Shown piece after piece: positions 1 to 5,563 of a DNA stretch of 5,563 bases (its first letter is position 1; the number at the start of each line of letters is the position of its first letter). The translations under genes were made by a program, and so were the position numbers. Source of the stretch: Desulfuromonadales bacterium (GTDB lineage Bacteria > Desulfobacterota > Desulfuromonadia > Desulfuromonadales > BM103); NCBI GenBank assembly GCA_030630015.1, contig DAOVNV010000160.1, forward strand, positions 1-5,563. The letters are read 5' to 3'. Under the pieces are notes generated by a model. It ran no database searches. It was not told the origin of the DNA and was given only the letters and a program-made list of their open reading frames with translations.

Positions 1-784
1 CACCATCCAGTCTGCCGGCCAATATGCCCTGTACAGCCTGATCGTGCTGCTCATCCTGGTACTGCTGCTGGCGGTGGTCCGGCCGGCCATCAACACCAGG
101 ACGGTCGCCATCCTGACCCTGATCCCGGGCTTTCTGCTGTTTGGTGCTTTCGAATGGACCCGTGAAGCGGCGCGCCGTCCCTTCGTGATCAATCAGATCA
201 TGTATTCGACCGGGGTCTCCTTGGCCCAGGCCGAGGAACTCCAAGGCAAAAACTTCCTGGCACAGGCCAAATGGACGACCTTGCACGAAGCGACCGATGA
301 AAACCTGTCCAGTGCCGGCGCTGAACTGTTCAAGTTCCAGTGCTACGCTTGCCACACCATCGGCGGCATCAACAACGATATCCTGCCGCACACGGCGGCC
401 ATGGATTTCCCAACTATGACCAAGTACCTGCTCAACGTGATCCACAAACGGCCCTACATGCCGCCCTTCCTCGGCACCGAAAAAGAGGCTCAGGCGCTGG
501 CCGCCTACATCGTCGGTGATCTGCACGGCAAGGAGATTGATCTGACCCAGCTGGCCGGACCAGCCGACCAGGGACAGCAGGTTTATGACAATAATTGTAT
601 CGGCTGCCACGGCAGCGACGTCATCACGAATTGGGCTGCGGGTAAAACCGAGGCCGAAATTGCCGACGGGCTGGCCAAGCTCGGCCTTCTGAACGCAATG
701 ATGGGAGGCATGGCCCTGGAGGACGCGGACCGGGTGGCCCTGGCGACCTGGATCCTTGCTGAGGGCAAAGGAGGTACCCAATGA
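1..784 (+). CDS. CydA-like membrane protein with C-terminal diheme cytochrome c domain (5' end missing)
   Basis: The frame is open from base 2 (first whole codon) with no convincing start, so the gene begins outside the window; a GTG at 44 lies inside the first visible membrane helix and is not a likely start. Two transmembrane helices (about nt 26-85 and 101-157) are followed by a charged segment with Arg-Glu at 161-166 and Arg-Arg-Pro-Phe at 173-184. This resembles the E-x-G-R-Q-P-W stretch that follows a helix in cytochrome bd subunit I. The rest is a soluble, presumably periplasmic region with two heme c sites: CYACH at 341-355 and CIGCH at 596-610. Methionines after each site (Met-Pro-Pro-Phe near 458-469; the MMGGM stretch near 698-712) are candidate distal heme ligands. 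The likely role is electron transfer between quinol, a b-type core and cytochrome c. The gene ends in an ATGA overlap with the next one. The diheme domain is certain; the CydA relationship is inferred from motif similarity. Confidence 0.8.
   Translation, partial: TIQSAGQYALYSLIVLLILVLLLAVVRPAINTRTVAILTLIPGFLLFGAFEWTREAARRPFVINQIMYSTGVSLAQAEELQGKNFLAQAKWTTLHEATDENLSSAGAELFKFQCYACHTIGGINNDILPHTAAMDFPTMTKYLLNVIHKRPYMPPFLGTEKEAQALAAYIVGDLHGKEIDLTQLAGPADQGQQVYDNNCIGCHGSDVITNWAAGKTEAEIADGLAKLGLLNAMMGGMALEDADRVALATWILAEGKGGTQ
767..775 (+). promoter_or_regulatory. Strong Shine-Dalgarno for the CydA-like gene
   Basis: AAAGGAGGT is a near-perfect ribosome binding site inside the last codons of the upstream gene. 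It lies 5 nt before ATG 781 and 8 nt before the adjacent ATG 784, so either Met could be used. Together with the ATGA overlap it points to coupled translation of the two membrane subunits. Confidence 0.75.
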
Positions 785-1839
785 TGCCGATGGTTCCGAC
801 TCCTGACAGTATCCCGACAGCATGGGGCTATTTCCAGTTTTTCCTGCTGCTGACTTTCCCCCTGCACCTGTTTTTCATGAATGCGATGATCGGCTCATCC
901 GTCGTCGCCATCTACGCGCACCTGAAAGGGGATGACGAATCCAAAAACCTTGCCTATGAACTGGCCAAGGTGATTCCCCTGCTGATCGCGCTCGCCGTCA
1001 ACTTCGGCGTGGCGCCGTTGCTGTTCGTTCAGGTCCTCTACGGTCACCTGATCTATTCCAGTTCGGTGCTGATGGGCGTCTTCTGGATCCTGATCGTCCC
1101 CCTGCTGCTGATCGCTTATTACGCCATCTATTGGTACGACTTCAAGTTCGCGTCGCTGGGCCGGGCCGGCATCCTAGTTCTGTCCTTCGGCTACCTGCTG
1201 CTTCTGATCATCGGCTTCTTCTTCAGCAACAATATGACCCTGATGCTGCAGCCTGAGTTCTGGGGCGCCTACCTGGAGAATTCCTCCGGCACCCTGCTCA
1301 ACAGCCAGGATGCGGTCCTCTGGCCACGTTATCTGCACTTCATGGTGGGCGGCAGTGCCGTCGGCGGCCTGTTCGTCGCTCTCTACGGCCGCTTCATTGC
1401 CCGCAGAGATCCGGCGCTCGGCGATCGTGCCACAGCAACCGGCCTCAAGCTGTTCCTGGTTTTGACCCTGGTGCAGATCGCCGTCGGCGTCTGGTTCCTG
1501 ATCACCCTGCCGAGGGAGCATATGCTGCTGTTCATGGGCCAGAACGGGTTGGCCACGGTCTGCTTCCTGATTGCCCTGCTGCTGGTGTTGATGGCCTTGT
1601 TCACCGCCTTCAAAAAAAGAGTTTATCTCACGACCGTCATTACGGCGGTCCTGGTTTACTTCATGGTTTTCATGCGCGATTTCCTGCGGGGAGGCTACCT
1701 GAAAGACGTCTTCTCGATGGACATGCTTCAGGTCTTGCCGGAATACTCACCGATGATCTTTTTCGTAGTTAATCTGGTCATCGGCCTGATCCTTATTGCC
1801 TGGATGGTCCGGGCGGCGTTTACCCGTTGCGAAGATTAA
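781..1839 (+). CDS. Cytochrome bd subunit I (CydA)-like b-type membrane protein
   Basis: A 352-residue, very hydrophobic protein with about nine transmembrane helices (near residues 15-45, 63-86, 92-118, 128-149, 183-204, 221-242, 252-276, 281-298, 325-344). His29 in helix 1 and His186 in helix 5, within the stretch RYLHFMVGGSAVGG, sit where CydA carries its heme b ligands (His19 and His186 in E. coli). The C-terminal RDFLRGGY (299-306) falls where CydA has its G-R-Q-P-W region and aligns with REAARRPF in the upstream product. The acidic residues expected in helix 3 of true oxygen-reducing CydA (Glu99 and Glu107 in E. coli) are not seen: the corresponding helix (about 98-118) has no Glu. The protein is therefore probably a CydA-type paralogue (compare archaeal CydA') acting with the upstream heme c subunit, perhaps in quinol oxidation rather than O2 reduction. 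No CydB is visible. Family placement comes from manual motif comparison; another b-type cytochrome family remains possible. Confidence 0.72.
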   Translation: MMPMVPTPDSIPTAWGYFQFFLLLTFPLHLFFMNAMIGSSVVAIYAHLKGDDESKNLAYELAKVIPLLIALAVNFGVAPLLFVQVLYGHLIYSSSVLMGVFWILIVPLLLIAYYAIYWYDFKFASLGRAGILVLSFGYLLLLIIGFFFSNNMTLMLQPEFWGAYLENSSGTLLNSQDAVLWPRYLHFMVGGSAVGGLFVALYGRFIARRDPALGDRATATGLKLFLVLTLVQIAVGVWFLITLPREHMLLFMGQNGLATVCFLIALLLVLMALFTAFKKRVYLTTVITAVLVYFMVFMRDFLRGGYLKDVFSMDMLQVLPEYSPMIFFVVNLVIGLILIAWMVRAAFTRCED

Positions 1840-1857
1840 TCCACCACCCCGTTTACA

Positions 1858-1865
1858 GAAAGGAG
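1858..1865 (+). promoter_or_regulatory. Shine-Dalgarno for the long form of the peroxiredoxin
   Basis: GAAAGGAG ends 5 nt before ATG 1871, in the 31-nt gap after the CydA-like gene. It supports the upstream start, which gives a 39-residue N-terminal extension. The short gap and absence of a terminator suggest that the peroxiredoxin can be co-transcribed with the two cytochrome genes. Confidence 0.6.
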
Positions 1866-1870
1866 TCTCT

Positions 1871-2596
1871 ATGAGCGAAGAACTGGACCCCGGCTGCACC
1901 AGACCCACGGGCGGCCCGGTGACCGATGAGGCGCCAACCGCTGAGGCGTCTGAACAATCAACTGCACCTATTGTACAGGAGAGAAAAATGATCCAGGTTG
2001 GCCAAAAAGTGCCTGATTTCAAAGCTGCGGGCTATCATAACGGAGCATTCGTTGAAGTTAAACTGTCCGATTACCTGGGCAAGTGGGTGTTGCTCTGCTT
2101 CTACCCGGGTGATTTCACCTTTGTCTGAGCGACCGAAATTTCAGCAGTTGCTGAAAAATACGCAGAATTCCAGAAGCTCGGCGTTGAGTTGCTTTCAGTA
2201 AGTATCGACAGCATGTTCGTTCACAAGATGTGGAACGACAACGAGCTGTCCAAAATGGTTGAAGGTGGCGTGCCTTTCCCGATGCTATCCGATGCCGGCG
2301 GCAAAATCGGCAACCTTTACGGCGTGTTCAACGACGCAGCCGGGGTGGAAAATCGTGGGCGCTTCATCATCGACCCGGACGGAGTTTGCCAGGGCTACGA
2401 AGTGCTGACGCCCCCGGTCGGCCGGAATGTCAACGAGACCCTGCGGCAAGTTCAGGCCTTCCAGCTGGTCCGGGCAACCGGCGGTGCCGAAGCGACCCCG
2501 GCCGGCTGGCGTCCCGGCAAGAAGACGTTGAAACCTGGCGTCGATCTGGTCGGCAAGGTTTGGGAAGAGTGGGAGACATCGATGGCTGATGATTGA
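1871..2596 (+). CDS. prxU: Selenocysteine-containing peroxiredoxin (AhpC/Prx1 type, PrxU-like), UGA recoded at codon 86
   Basis: This is one continuous frame of 241 codons with TGA at codon 86 read as selenocysteine (U). The protein reduces hydrogen peroxide or organic peroxides in the cytoplasm. The peroxiredoxin active-site motif P-x-x-x-T-x-x-C appears as P79-G-D-F-T83-F-V-U86, followed by A-T-E where the family has P-T-E. The conserved Arg is probably R162 in NRGRFIIDPDG. Homology is unbroken across the TGA: FKAAGYHNG and the LCFYPGDFTFV stretch before it; EISAVAEKYAEFQ, VHKMWNDNELSKMV, LTPPVGRNVNETLRQ and PAGWRPGKKTLKPG after it. Counted from the internal ATG 1988, U is residue 47, the usual position of the peroxidatic Cys. 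The C-terminal resolving Cys of typical 2-Cys enzymes (in the V-C-P-A-x-W motif) is Thr209 here (A-T-P-A-G-W). The remaining cysteines are C9 (extension), C76 and C173. Residues 1-39 are an acidic, Pro/Thr-rich extension. Conventional calling would end the gene at 2128 and start a false second one at TTG 2189. The organism must carry SelA/B/C/D for this reading. Confidence 0.88.
1977..1983 (+). promoter_or_regulatory. Internal Shine-Dalgarno for a short peroxiredoxin form
   Basis: AGGAGAG ends 4 nt before an in-frame ATG at 1988. That ATG is where family members normally begin (M-I-Q-V-G-Q-K-V-P-D-F) and it puts selenocysteine at the canonical position 47. It is either the true start or an alternative start producing a form without the 39-residue extension. 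Confidence 0.5.
2126..2128 (+). other. Recoded UGA codon (selenocysteine, peroxidatic residue)
   Basis: TGA stands in frame inside the peroxiredoxin active-site motif, replacing the catalytic Cys codon, with family-like coding sequence on both sides. Selenocysteine peroxiredoxins are known (for example PrxU of Eubacterium acidaminophilum), and Sec usually replaces a catalytic Cys. A chance nonsense mutation would hit this exact codon only rarely, and the downstream frame shows no decay. Confidence 0.88.
2126..2164 (+). promoter_or_regulatory. Bacterial SECIS-like element
   Basis: Immediately after the UGA, the arms TTTCAGC (2139-2145) and GCTGAAA (2150-2156) form a perfect 7-bp stem closing a tetraloop AGTT (2146-2149). 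There are 17 nt between UGA and the loop, and the loop has a G in its second position followed by T. Both agree with the published bacterial SECIS pattern (loop about 16-37 nt after UGA, G in the first two loop positions). GCG (2129-2131) can pair with CGC (2161-2163) as a lower stem, giving an element of about 39 nt, the usual size. The hairpin would bind SelB with Sec-tRNA. Unlike E. coli fdhF there is no evident bulged U in the stem. Confidence 0.68.
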
Positions 2597-2623
2597 GCCC
2601 TCTTCTGTCTGCCACAATTGATC

Positions 2624-2662
2624 GAAAAAAGCCCTGGGGCTATCGGCTCCAGGGCTTTTTTC
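2624..2662 (+). terminator. Strong intrinsic terminator after the peroxiredoxin gene
   Basis: GCCCTGG (2631-2637) pairs with CCAGGGC (2649-2655). The stem extends inward through GGC/GCT (one G-U pair) to a 5-nt loop TATCG, and outward by six A-T pairs (2625-2630 with 2656-2661) and a G-C pair. The T-run on one side and A-run on the other would let it work in both directions. It lies 27 nt after the stop codon and separates the peroxiredoxin/cytochrome block from the kinase gene. Confidence 0.92.
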
Positions 2663-2710
2663 GCATAACTTCGGGGCTTTACACAGAAAGTTTTGCAATT
2701 TAATCAACTT

Positions 2711-2725
2711 TACAATAGTCTTGTA
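2711..2725. promoter_or_regulatory. Possible -10 element within a short inverted repeat upstream of the kinase gene
   Basis: TACAAT (2711-2716) matches a sigma70-type -10 hexamer at 5 of 6 positions, about 40 nt before the kinase start. It overlaps the inverted repeat TACAA-N5-TTGTA. No good -35 lies at the right spacing: TTTACA at 2678-2683 is too far upstream, though it is 17 nt from TAATCA at 2701-2706, a second weak candidate. The placement between terminator and gene makes a promoter here likely; the exact site is uncertain. Confidence 0.3.
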
Positions 2726-2754
2726 GGGATTTTCTCCTGAGGCGTGGGGGACCA

Positions 2755-4989
2755 GTGACTGGTTTCTTTCAACATTTCAACCACCGACTCGGATTTCTCA
2801 AATCCCTGGTGCTCCTGTTTTTTGCCCTTCTGCTGGTCTGCTCGGCCCCTGCCGTCCACGCCTATGAAGTGCGCTATAAGCACGTCCTGATTCTGCACTC
2901 CTATCATCCGGGCCTACCCTGGACCGACAGCATTACTGCAGGAATCGAAACAGCTCTCAACGAAAGGGCGGAGAACCTGAACATCCACATCGAGTACCTG
3001 GACACCCGGCGCTACCAGGATCCTGAGTACATCTCCCTGATCTATCAATCCCTGCTGGGTTGCAAACTCAAGGGCCGCCCCTTCGACATGGTCCTGCTAT
3101 CGGACAAGAAGGCTCTCGACTTTGCCCTTGAACATCGACAGGAGCTGTTCCCCAACAGCCCGATCGTGTTCTGCGGCATACGAAACTTTCATCCGGACAT
3201 GATCGCCGGCACCGGGAATATCACCGGAGTAGGCGAAGCTCTCGCCTTCCGCGAAACGGTCGACCTGGCCTTGCAACTTCATCCGGGGACTTCCCAAATT
3301 ATTGTCCTGGGCAAAACAAGCACTGAAATCGATCTGGGCAGTTACGAAGCCCTGCGTTCTATCGCCCCCGAGTTTGAAAACCGGGCCCGTTTCATCTACT
3401 GGAACGACCTGCCTGTACAGGAACTGACTCAGCGTCTCAACCTGCTTACGCGGGGCAGCATAGTTTTTATCAATGGGTCGGTCTCTGACCGGTCGGGGGA
3501 GCTCCTGCCGTTCCCTGCAGATATCCGGCAACTCCGAAAAGCCTGCCGCGTCCCTCTCTACGCGTTCAGAGATATCTACCTTAATCACGGCATCGTCGGG
3601 GGGAAGCTCGTCAATGCCGCCACTCAGGGGAAACTGGCCGCTGACCTCGCCTTGCGCATCCTCAAAGGGGAGAGAGCTGAAGACCTGCCGGTAAATACCT
3701 TCGACGGCAATGAATTCATGTTTGACCACAGGCAACTCGAAAGGTTCGGCATCTCCATCAAGCAACTCCCCGCAGACAGTCAGGTTATCAATCAGCCCCC
3801 GGCATTGTATACCCTGACCAAAAAACAGCTGTGGATCATCATCGTGATCATGACCTTCTTGACCATTGATATGCTGTTCATTCTCTACCAACGCAGGCGC
3901 ACGGAAAAAGCTCTCAACGAGAGCATCACTCAGACCAAGTTGCTGCTCAACTCCGCTGCAGAAGGCATCTACGGGCTCGACCACGAAGGCAAATGCACTT
4001 TCTGCAACCCGGCCGCGCTGCGCCTGCTCGGCTTTGGAAATGAGAAAAGTCTGTTGGGAAACGATCTGCATGCCCTGATCCATCATACCCGTGCAGACGG
4101 CAGCCATTATGCCTCCGAAGACTGCCGGATCTGCCATGCCTACCAGCAGAGCAGTCGCATTCACTTGGAGGACGAAGTCTTCTGGCGTGAAGATGGCAGC
4201 AGCTTCCCGGCCGAGTACTGGTCCTACCCCCTGGTGAAGGGCAACCATACGGTCGGTGCGGTGGTCTCTTTCCTGGACATCTCTGAACGCAAGCTGGCCG
4301 AAGATAAGTTGCGCGAAGCCAACCGCGAACTGGATGCCTTCGTTTACACAGCATCGCACGACCTGCGCACCCCGATTTCGGTGGTCAGCGGCTACGCTGA
4401 TCTTCTCAGAGAGGGCTGCGGCGACAAGATGGATGAAGAAGCCCTGGAATATCTCACGGTTATCGAGAAACACAGTGTCAAGATGGCCAGCCTGATCGAC
4501 GACCTGCTCGCGCTCGCCAAGGCCGGCAGCATCGAACCTCCCGATGAACCGGTCGATACAAACGAAATCGTTCAGGATGTGCTCATGGGCCTCGAGAGCC
4601 AGATCAGAGACTTGAGGGTGCAAGTGAACACCCAGCCACTTCCCAAAGCCCTGGTGCCGGAAACCCTGCTGTACGAAATATTTGAGAACCTGATCGGCAA
4701 TGCCCTGCGTTATGCCGCCTCGCAAGGGGATGTTATCGAGGTCGGCGGTGGACGGACCGGAGGGAAGGTCCGCTTCCATGTGCGCGATAATGGCCCCGGC
4801 ATCCCCGATGAGGAGTCTGCGCGGATTTTCGAAGTCTTTTACCGGGGCTCCACCGGCAAACAGGTTCTGGGCAGCGGAGTCGGTCTTGCCACGGTCCAGA
4901 AGATCGCCCGCCTCTATGGCGGCATGGCCTGGGTGGAGAAAACCCCCGGCGGCGGCTCCACATTCCGGATTGAAATGGAAGATGCCTGA
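2755..4989 (+). CDS. Membrane sensor histidine kinase with ABC substrate-binding-like periplasmic domain and PAS
   Basis: A 744-residue sensor. Residues 1-36 form a signal peptide or N-terminal anchor (hydrophobic 16-30, A-V-H-A cleavage-like site). Residues 41-335 resemble the ABC-transporter substrate-binding-like domain (PF04392 type): they open with HVLILHSYHPGLPWTDSI and contain SPIVFCGIRN and NAATQGKLAADLALRIL. A transmembrane helix spans 358-378. A PAS domain follows (about 391-510), then HisKA with the phospho-acceptor H535 in ASHDLRTP, and HATPase_c with the N box (E644, N645, N649), D678-N-G-P-G-I, the F box FEVFYRG and G-S-G-V-G-L (706-711). All catalytic motifs are intact. There is no receiver domain, so the response regulator is separate and not in this window. 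The sensed ligand, presumably a small periplasmic solute, cannot be deduced. GTG 2755 is chosen because it gives a complete signal peptide; an in-frame stop lies at 2716. Its ribosome site is weak (GGGGGA at 2746-2751). The permease gene follows after 18 nt, so an operon is likely. Confidence 0.9.
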   Translation: MTGFFQHFNHRLGFLKSLVLLFFALLLVCSAPAVHAYEVRYKHVLILHSYHPGLPWTDSITAGIETALNERAENLNIHIEYLDTRRYQDPEYISLIYQSLLGCKLKGRPFDMVLLSDKKALDFALEHRQELFPNSPIVFCGIRNFHPDMIAGTGNITGVGEALAFRETVDLALQLHPGTSQIIVLGKTSTEIDLGSYEALRSIAPEFENRARFIYWNDLPVQELTQRLNLLTRGSIVFINGSVSDRSGELLPFPADIRQLRKACRVPLYAFRDIYLNHGIVGGKLVNAATQGKLAADLALRILKGERAEDLPVNTFDGNEFMFDHRQLERFGISIKQLPADSQVINQPPALYTLTKKQLWIIIVIMTFLTIDMLFILYQRRRTEKALNESITQTKLLLNSAAEGIYGLDHEGKCTFCNPAALRLLGFGNEKSLLGNDLHALIHHTRADGSHYASEDCRICHAYQQSSRIHLEDEVFWREDGSSFPAEYWSYPLVKGNHTVGAVVSFLDISERKLAEDKLREANRELDAFVYTASHDLRTPISVVSGYADLLREGCGDKMDEEALEYLTVIEKHSVKMASLIDDLLALAKAGSIEPPDEPVDTNEIVQDVLMGLESQIRDLRVQVNTQPLPKALVPETLLYEIFENLIGNALRYAASQGDVIEVGGGRTGGKVRFHVRDNGPGIPDEESARIFEVFYRGSTGKQVLGSGVGLATVQKIARLYGGMAWVEKTPGGGSTFRIEMEDA

Positions 4990-5007
4990 TGAGGGCGGGC
5001 CCATGAC

Positions 5008-5490
5008 ATGCTGACCATCAGCCTGACATATCTTGCCCTGATCTCGACCGCCTACCTGATCCTGAGCCGCATTGACCGCAACAAAACCCGCCAATCGCTC
5101 CAGGTTGCCGGCCGTTCCCTGTGGATGCTTCTGCCATTGCTGTTTGCCGTGTTCGGGCTGGTCGGCCTGTTCCAGGTCTTTCTGCCACCGGACCAGGTGG
5201 AACGCGCCATGGGCGCGGCCAATGGTGGGATGGCCCTGCTGGTTGGCGGCGCACTGGGAGCCGTTTCGATCGGGCCACCTCTGGCCGCCTACCCGTTGGC
5301 CGGATCAATGCTGGATGCCGGCGCCTGGGCACCGGCAGTCGCGGCATTTATCGTCTCCTGGATCTCGGTCGGCGTGATCACCCTGCCGTTCGAAGCTGCC
5401 GCCTTCTCGCTGCGCTTCGCCCTCTTGCGCAACAGCATCAACTTCTGCCTCGCCCTGTTGATCGGCCTGTTGCTGGGAGTCGTCCTGTGA
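5008..5490 (+). CDS. Predicted small permease, half-size (ArsP_1/YraQ-like)
   Basis: A 160-residue hydrophobic protein with about five helices (near residues 3-20, 37-59, 73-97, 106-126, 143-160). The central stretch SIGPPLAAYPLAGSML, followed by AAFIVSWISVGVITLPFEA, resembles the signature regions of the predicted permease family PF03773 (DUF318), whose usual members are roughly twice this length with two such halves. The protein may therefore pair with the product of the overlapping downstream gene to make a split transporter. The substrate is unknown; some relatives export organoarsenicals, but nothing here shows that. ATG 5008 is the first start after an in-frame stop at 4990, and its Shine-Dalgarno is weak (GAGGG at 4991-4995, 12 nt away). 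Translation may be coupled to the kinase gene ending 18 nt upstream. The membrane nature is certain; the family assignment rests on remembered similarity. Confidence 0.65.
   Translation: MLTISLTYLALISTAYLILSRIDRNKTRQSLQVAGRSLWMLLPLLFAVFGLVGLFQVFLPPDQVERAMGAANGGMALLVGGALGAVSIGPPLAAYPLAGSMLDAGAWAPAVAAFIVSWISVGVITLPFEAAAFSLRFALLRNSINFCLALLIGLLLGVVL
5475..5479 (+). promoter_or_regulatory. Shine-Dalgarno for the last, partial gene
   Basis: GGGAG lies 7 nt before GTG 5487, within the end of the permease gene. Together with the GTGA start/stop overlap it supports coupled translation of the two membrane proteins. Confidence 0.45.
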
Positions 5491-5563
5491 CCGGTCAATC
5501 CAGATTCAGCGTCAAGGTGATGCTCCGCTCCCAATGGCTGCTGCTGCTGACAGCAGGGCTCTA
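5487..5563 (+). CDS. Start of a second membrane protein, possibly the other permease half (3' end missing)
   Basis: GTG 5487 overlaps the preceding TGA stop (GTGA) and opens a frame that stays open to the window end, about 25 codons. The visible product begins MTGQSRFSVKVMLRSQ and turns hydrophobic (WLLLLTAGL), as expected for the N-terminus of a membrane protein with a short cytoplasmic lead. ATG 5520 is an alternative in-frame start. Close coupling to the half-size permease suggests a partner subunit, but too little is visible to assign a family. Confidence 0.5.
   Translation, partial: MTGQSRFSVKVMLRSQWLLLLTAGL

Noticed and set aside
1796..1870. An earlier ATG (1796) for the peroxiredoxin frame
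   Set aside because: It lies inside the coding end of the CydA-like gene and has no evident ribosome site, whereas ATG 1871 has a good one just after that gene's stop.
2189..2596. A separate gene starting at TTG 2189
   Set aside because: It begins in mid-domain of the peroxiredoxin fold, in the same frame as the upstream part, with no ribosome site. It is the 3' part of the recoded selenoprotein gene.
1871..2596. Peroxiredoxin pseudogene caused by a nonsense mutation
   Set aside because: The TGA falls exactly on the catalytic codon, the remaining frame is intact with conserved motifs, and a SECIS-like hairpin follows at the right distance. This is far better explained by Sec recoding, though selB/selC cannot be checked here.
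4123..4137. A CxxCH heme-binding-like motif (CRICH, residues 457-461) in the PAS region of the kinase
   Set aside because: The PAS domain lies after the transmembrane helix and so is cytoplasmic, where heme c is not attached. Related PAS domains carry a conserved acidic-Cys stretch here, so the motif is probably a chance variant.
3097..5094. A 665-codon open frame on the minus strand, antisense to most of the kinase gene
   Set aside because: The + strand here encodes a kinase with every catalytic motif intact. The antisense product shows no recognisable domain, and such long antisense frames are common opposite GC-rich genes with biased codon use.

Overview
The window looks like chromosomal DNA from an anaerobic or microaerobic bacterium, probably of the Desulfuromonadales/Geobacterales group (Desulfobacterota). 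This is inferred from moderately high GC, a c-type cytochrome coupled to a bd-superfamily membrane protein, a periplasmic-binding-type sensor kinase with a PAS domain of Geobacter-like style, and above all a peroxiredoxin that needs selenocysteine. No similarity search was possible, so the taxonomy is an inference.

Layout, all on the + strand. (1) 1-784: the 3' end of a gene whose product ends in two membrane helices resembling the C-terminal part of cytochrome bd subunit I (CydA), followed by a diheme cytochrome c domain (CYACH and CIGCH). (2) 781-1839: a nine-helix CydA-like membrane protein, coupled to the first gene by an ATGA overlap. Its end aligns by eye with the end of the helical part of gene 1, so the two look like tandem CydA-type paralogues. 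(3) 1871-2596: an AhpC/Prx1-type peroxiredoxin interrupted by an in-frame TGA at 2126-2128, exactly where the peroxidatic cysteine should be. A SECIS-like hairpin follows at the right distance. The gene should be read as one 241-residue selenoprotein (or about 202 residues from an internal start), not as two fragments. A strong terminator (2624-2662) closes this block.

(4) 2755-4989: a membrane histidine kinase with signal peptide, periplasmic ABC-type substrate-binding-like sensor, one transmembrane helix, PAS, HisKA and HATPase_c. (5) 5008-5490: a short predicted permease of about five helices. (6) From 5487: the start of another membrane protein, overlapping by GTGA and running out of the window.

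The first block reads as a respiratory and oxidative-stress unit: a quinol- or cytochrome-linked bd-like complex followed by a selenium-dependent peroxidase, which would suit an anaerobe meeting oxygen or peroxide. The second block reads as a ligand-sensing kinase next to a split transporter. The most valuable observation is the selenocysteine peroxiredoxin, which a standard gene caller would split or truncate. It also lacks the usual C-terminal resolving cysteine. The second is the tandem CydA-like pair with a fused diheme cytochrome c.
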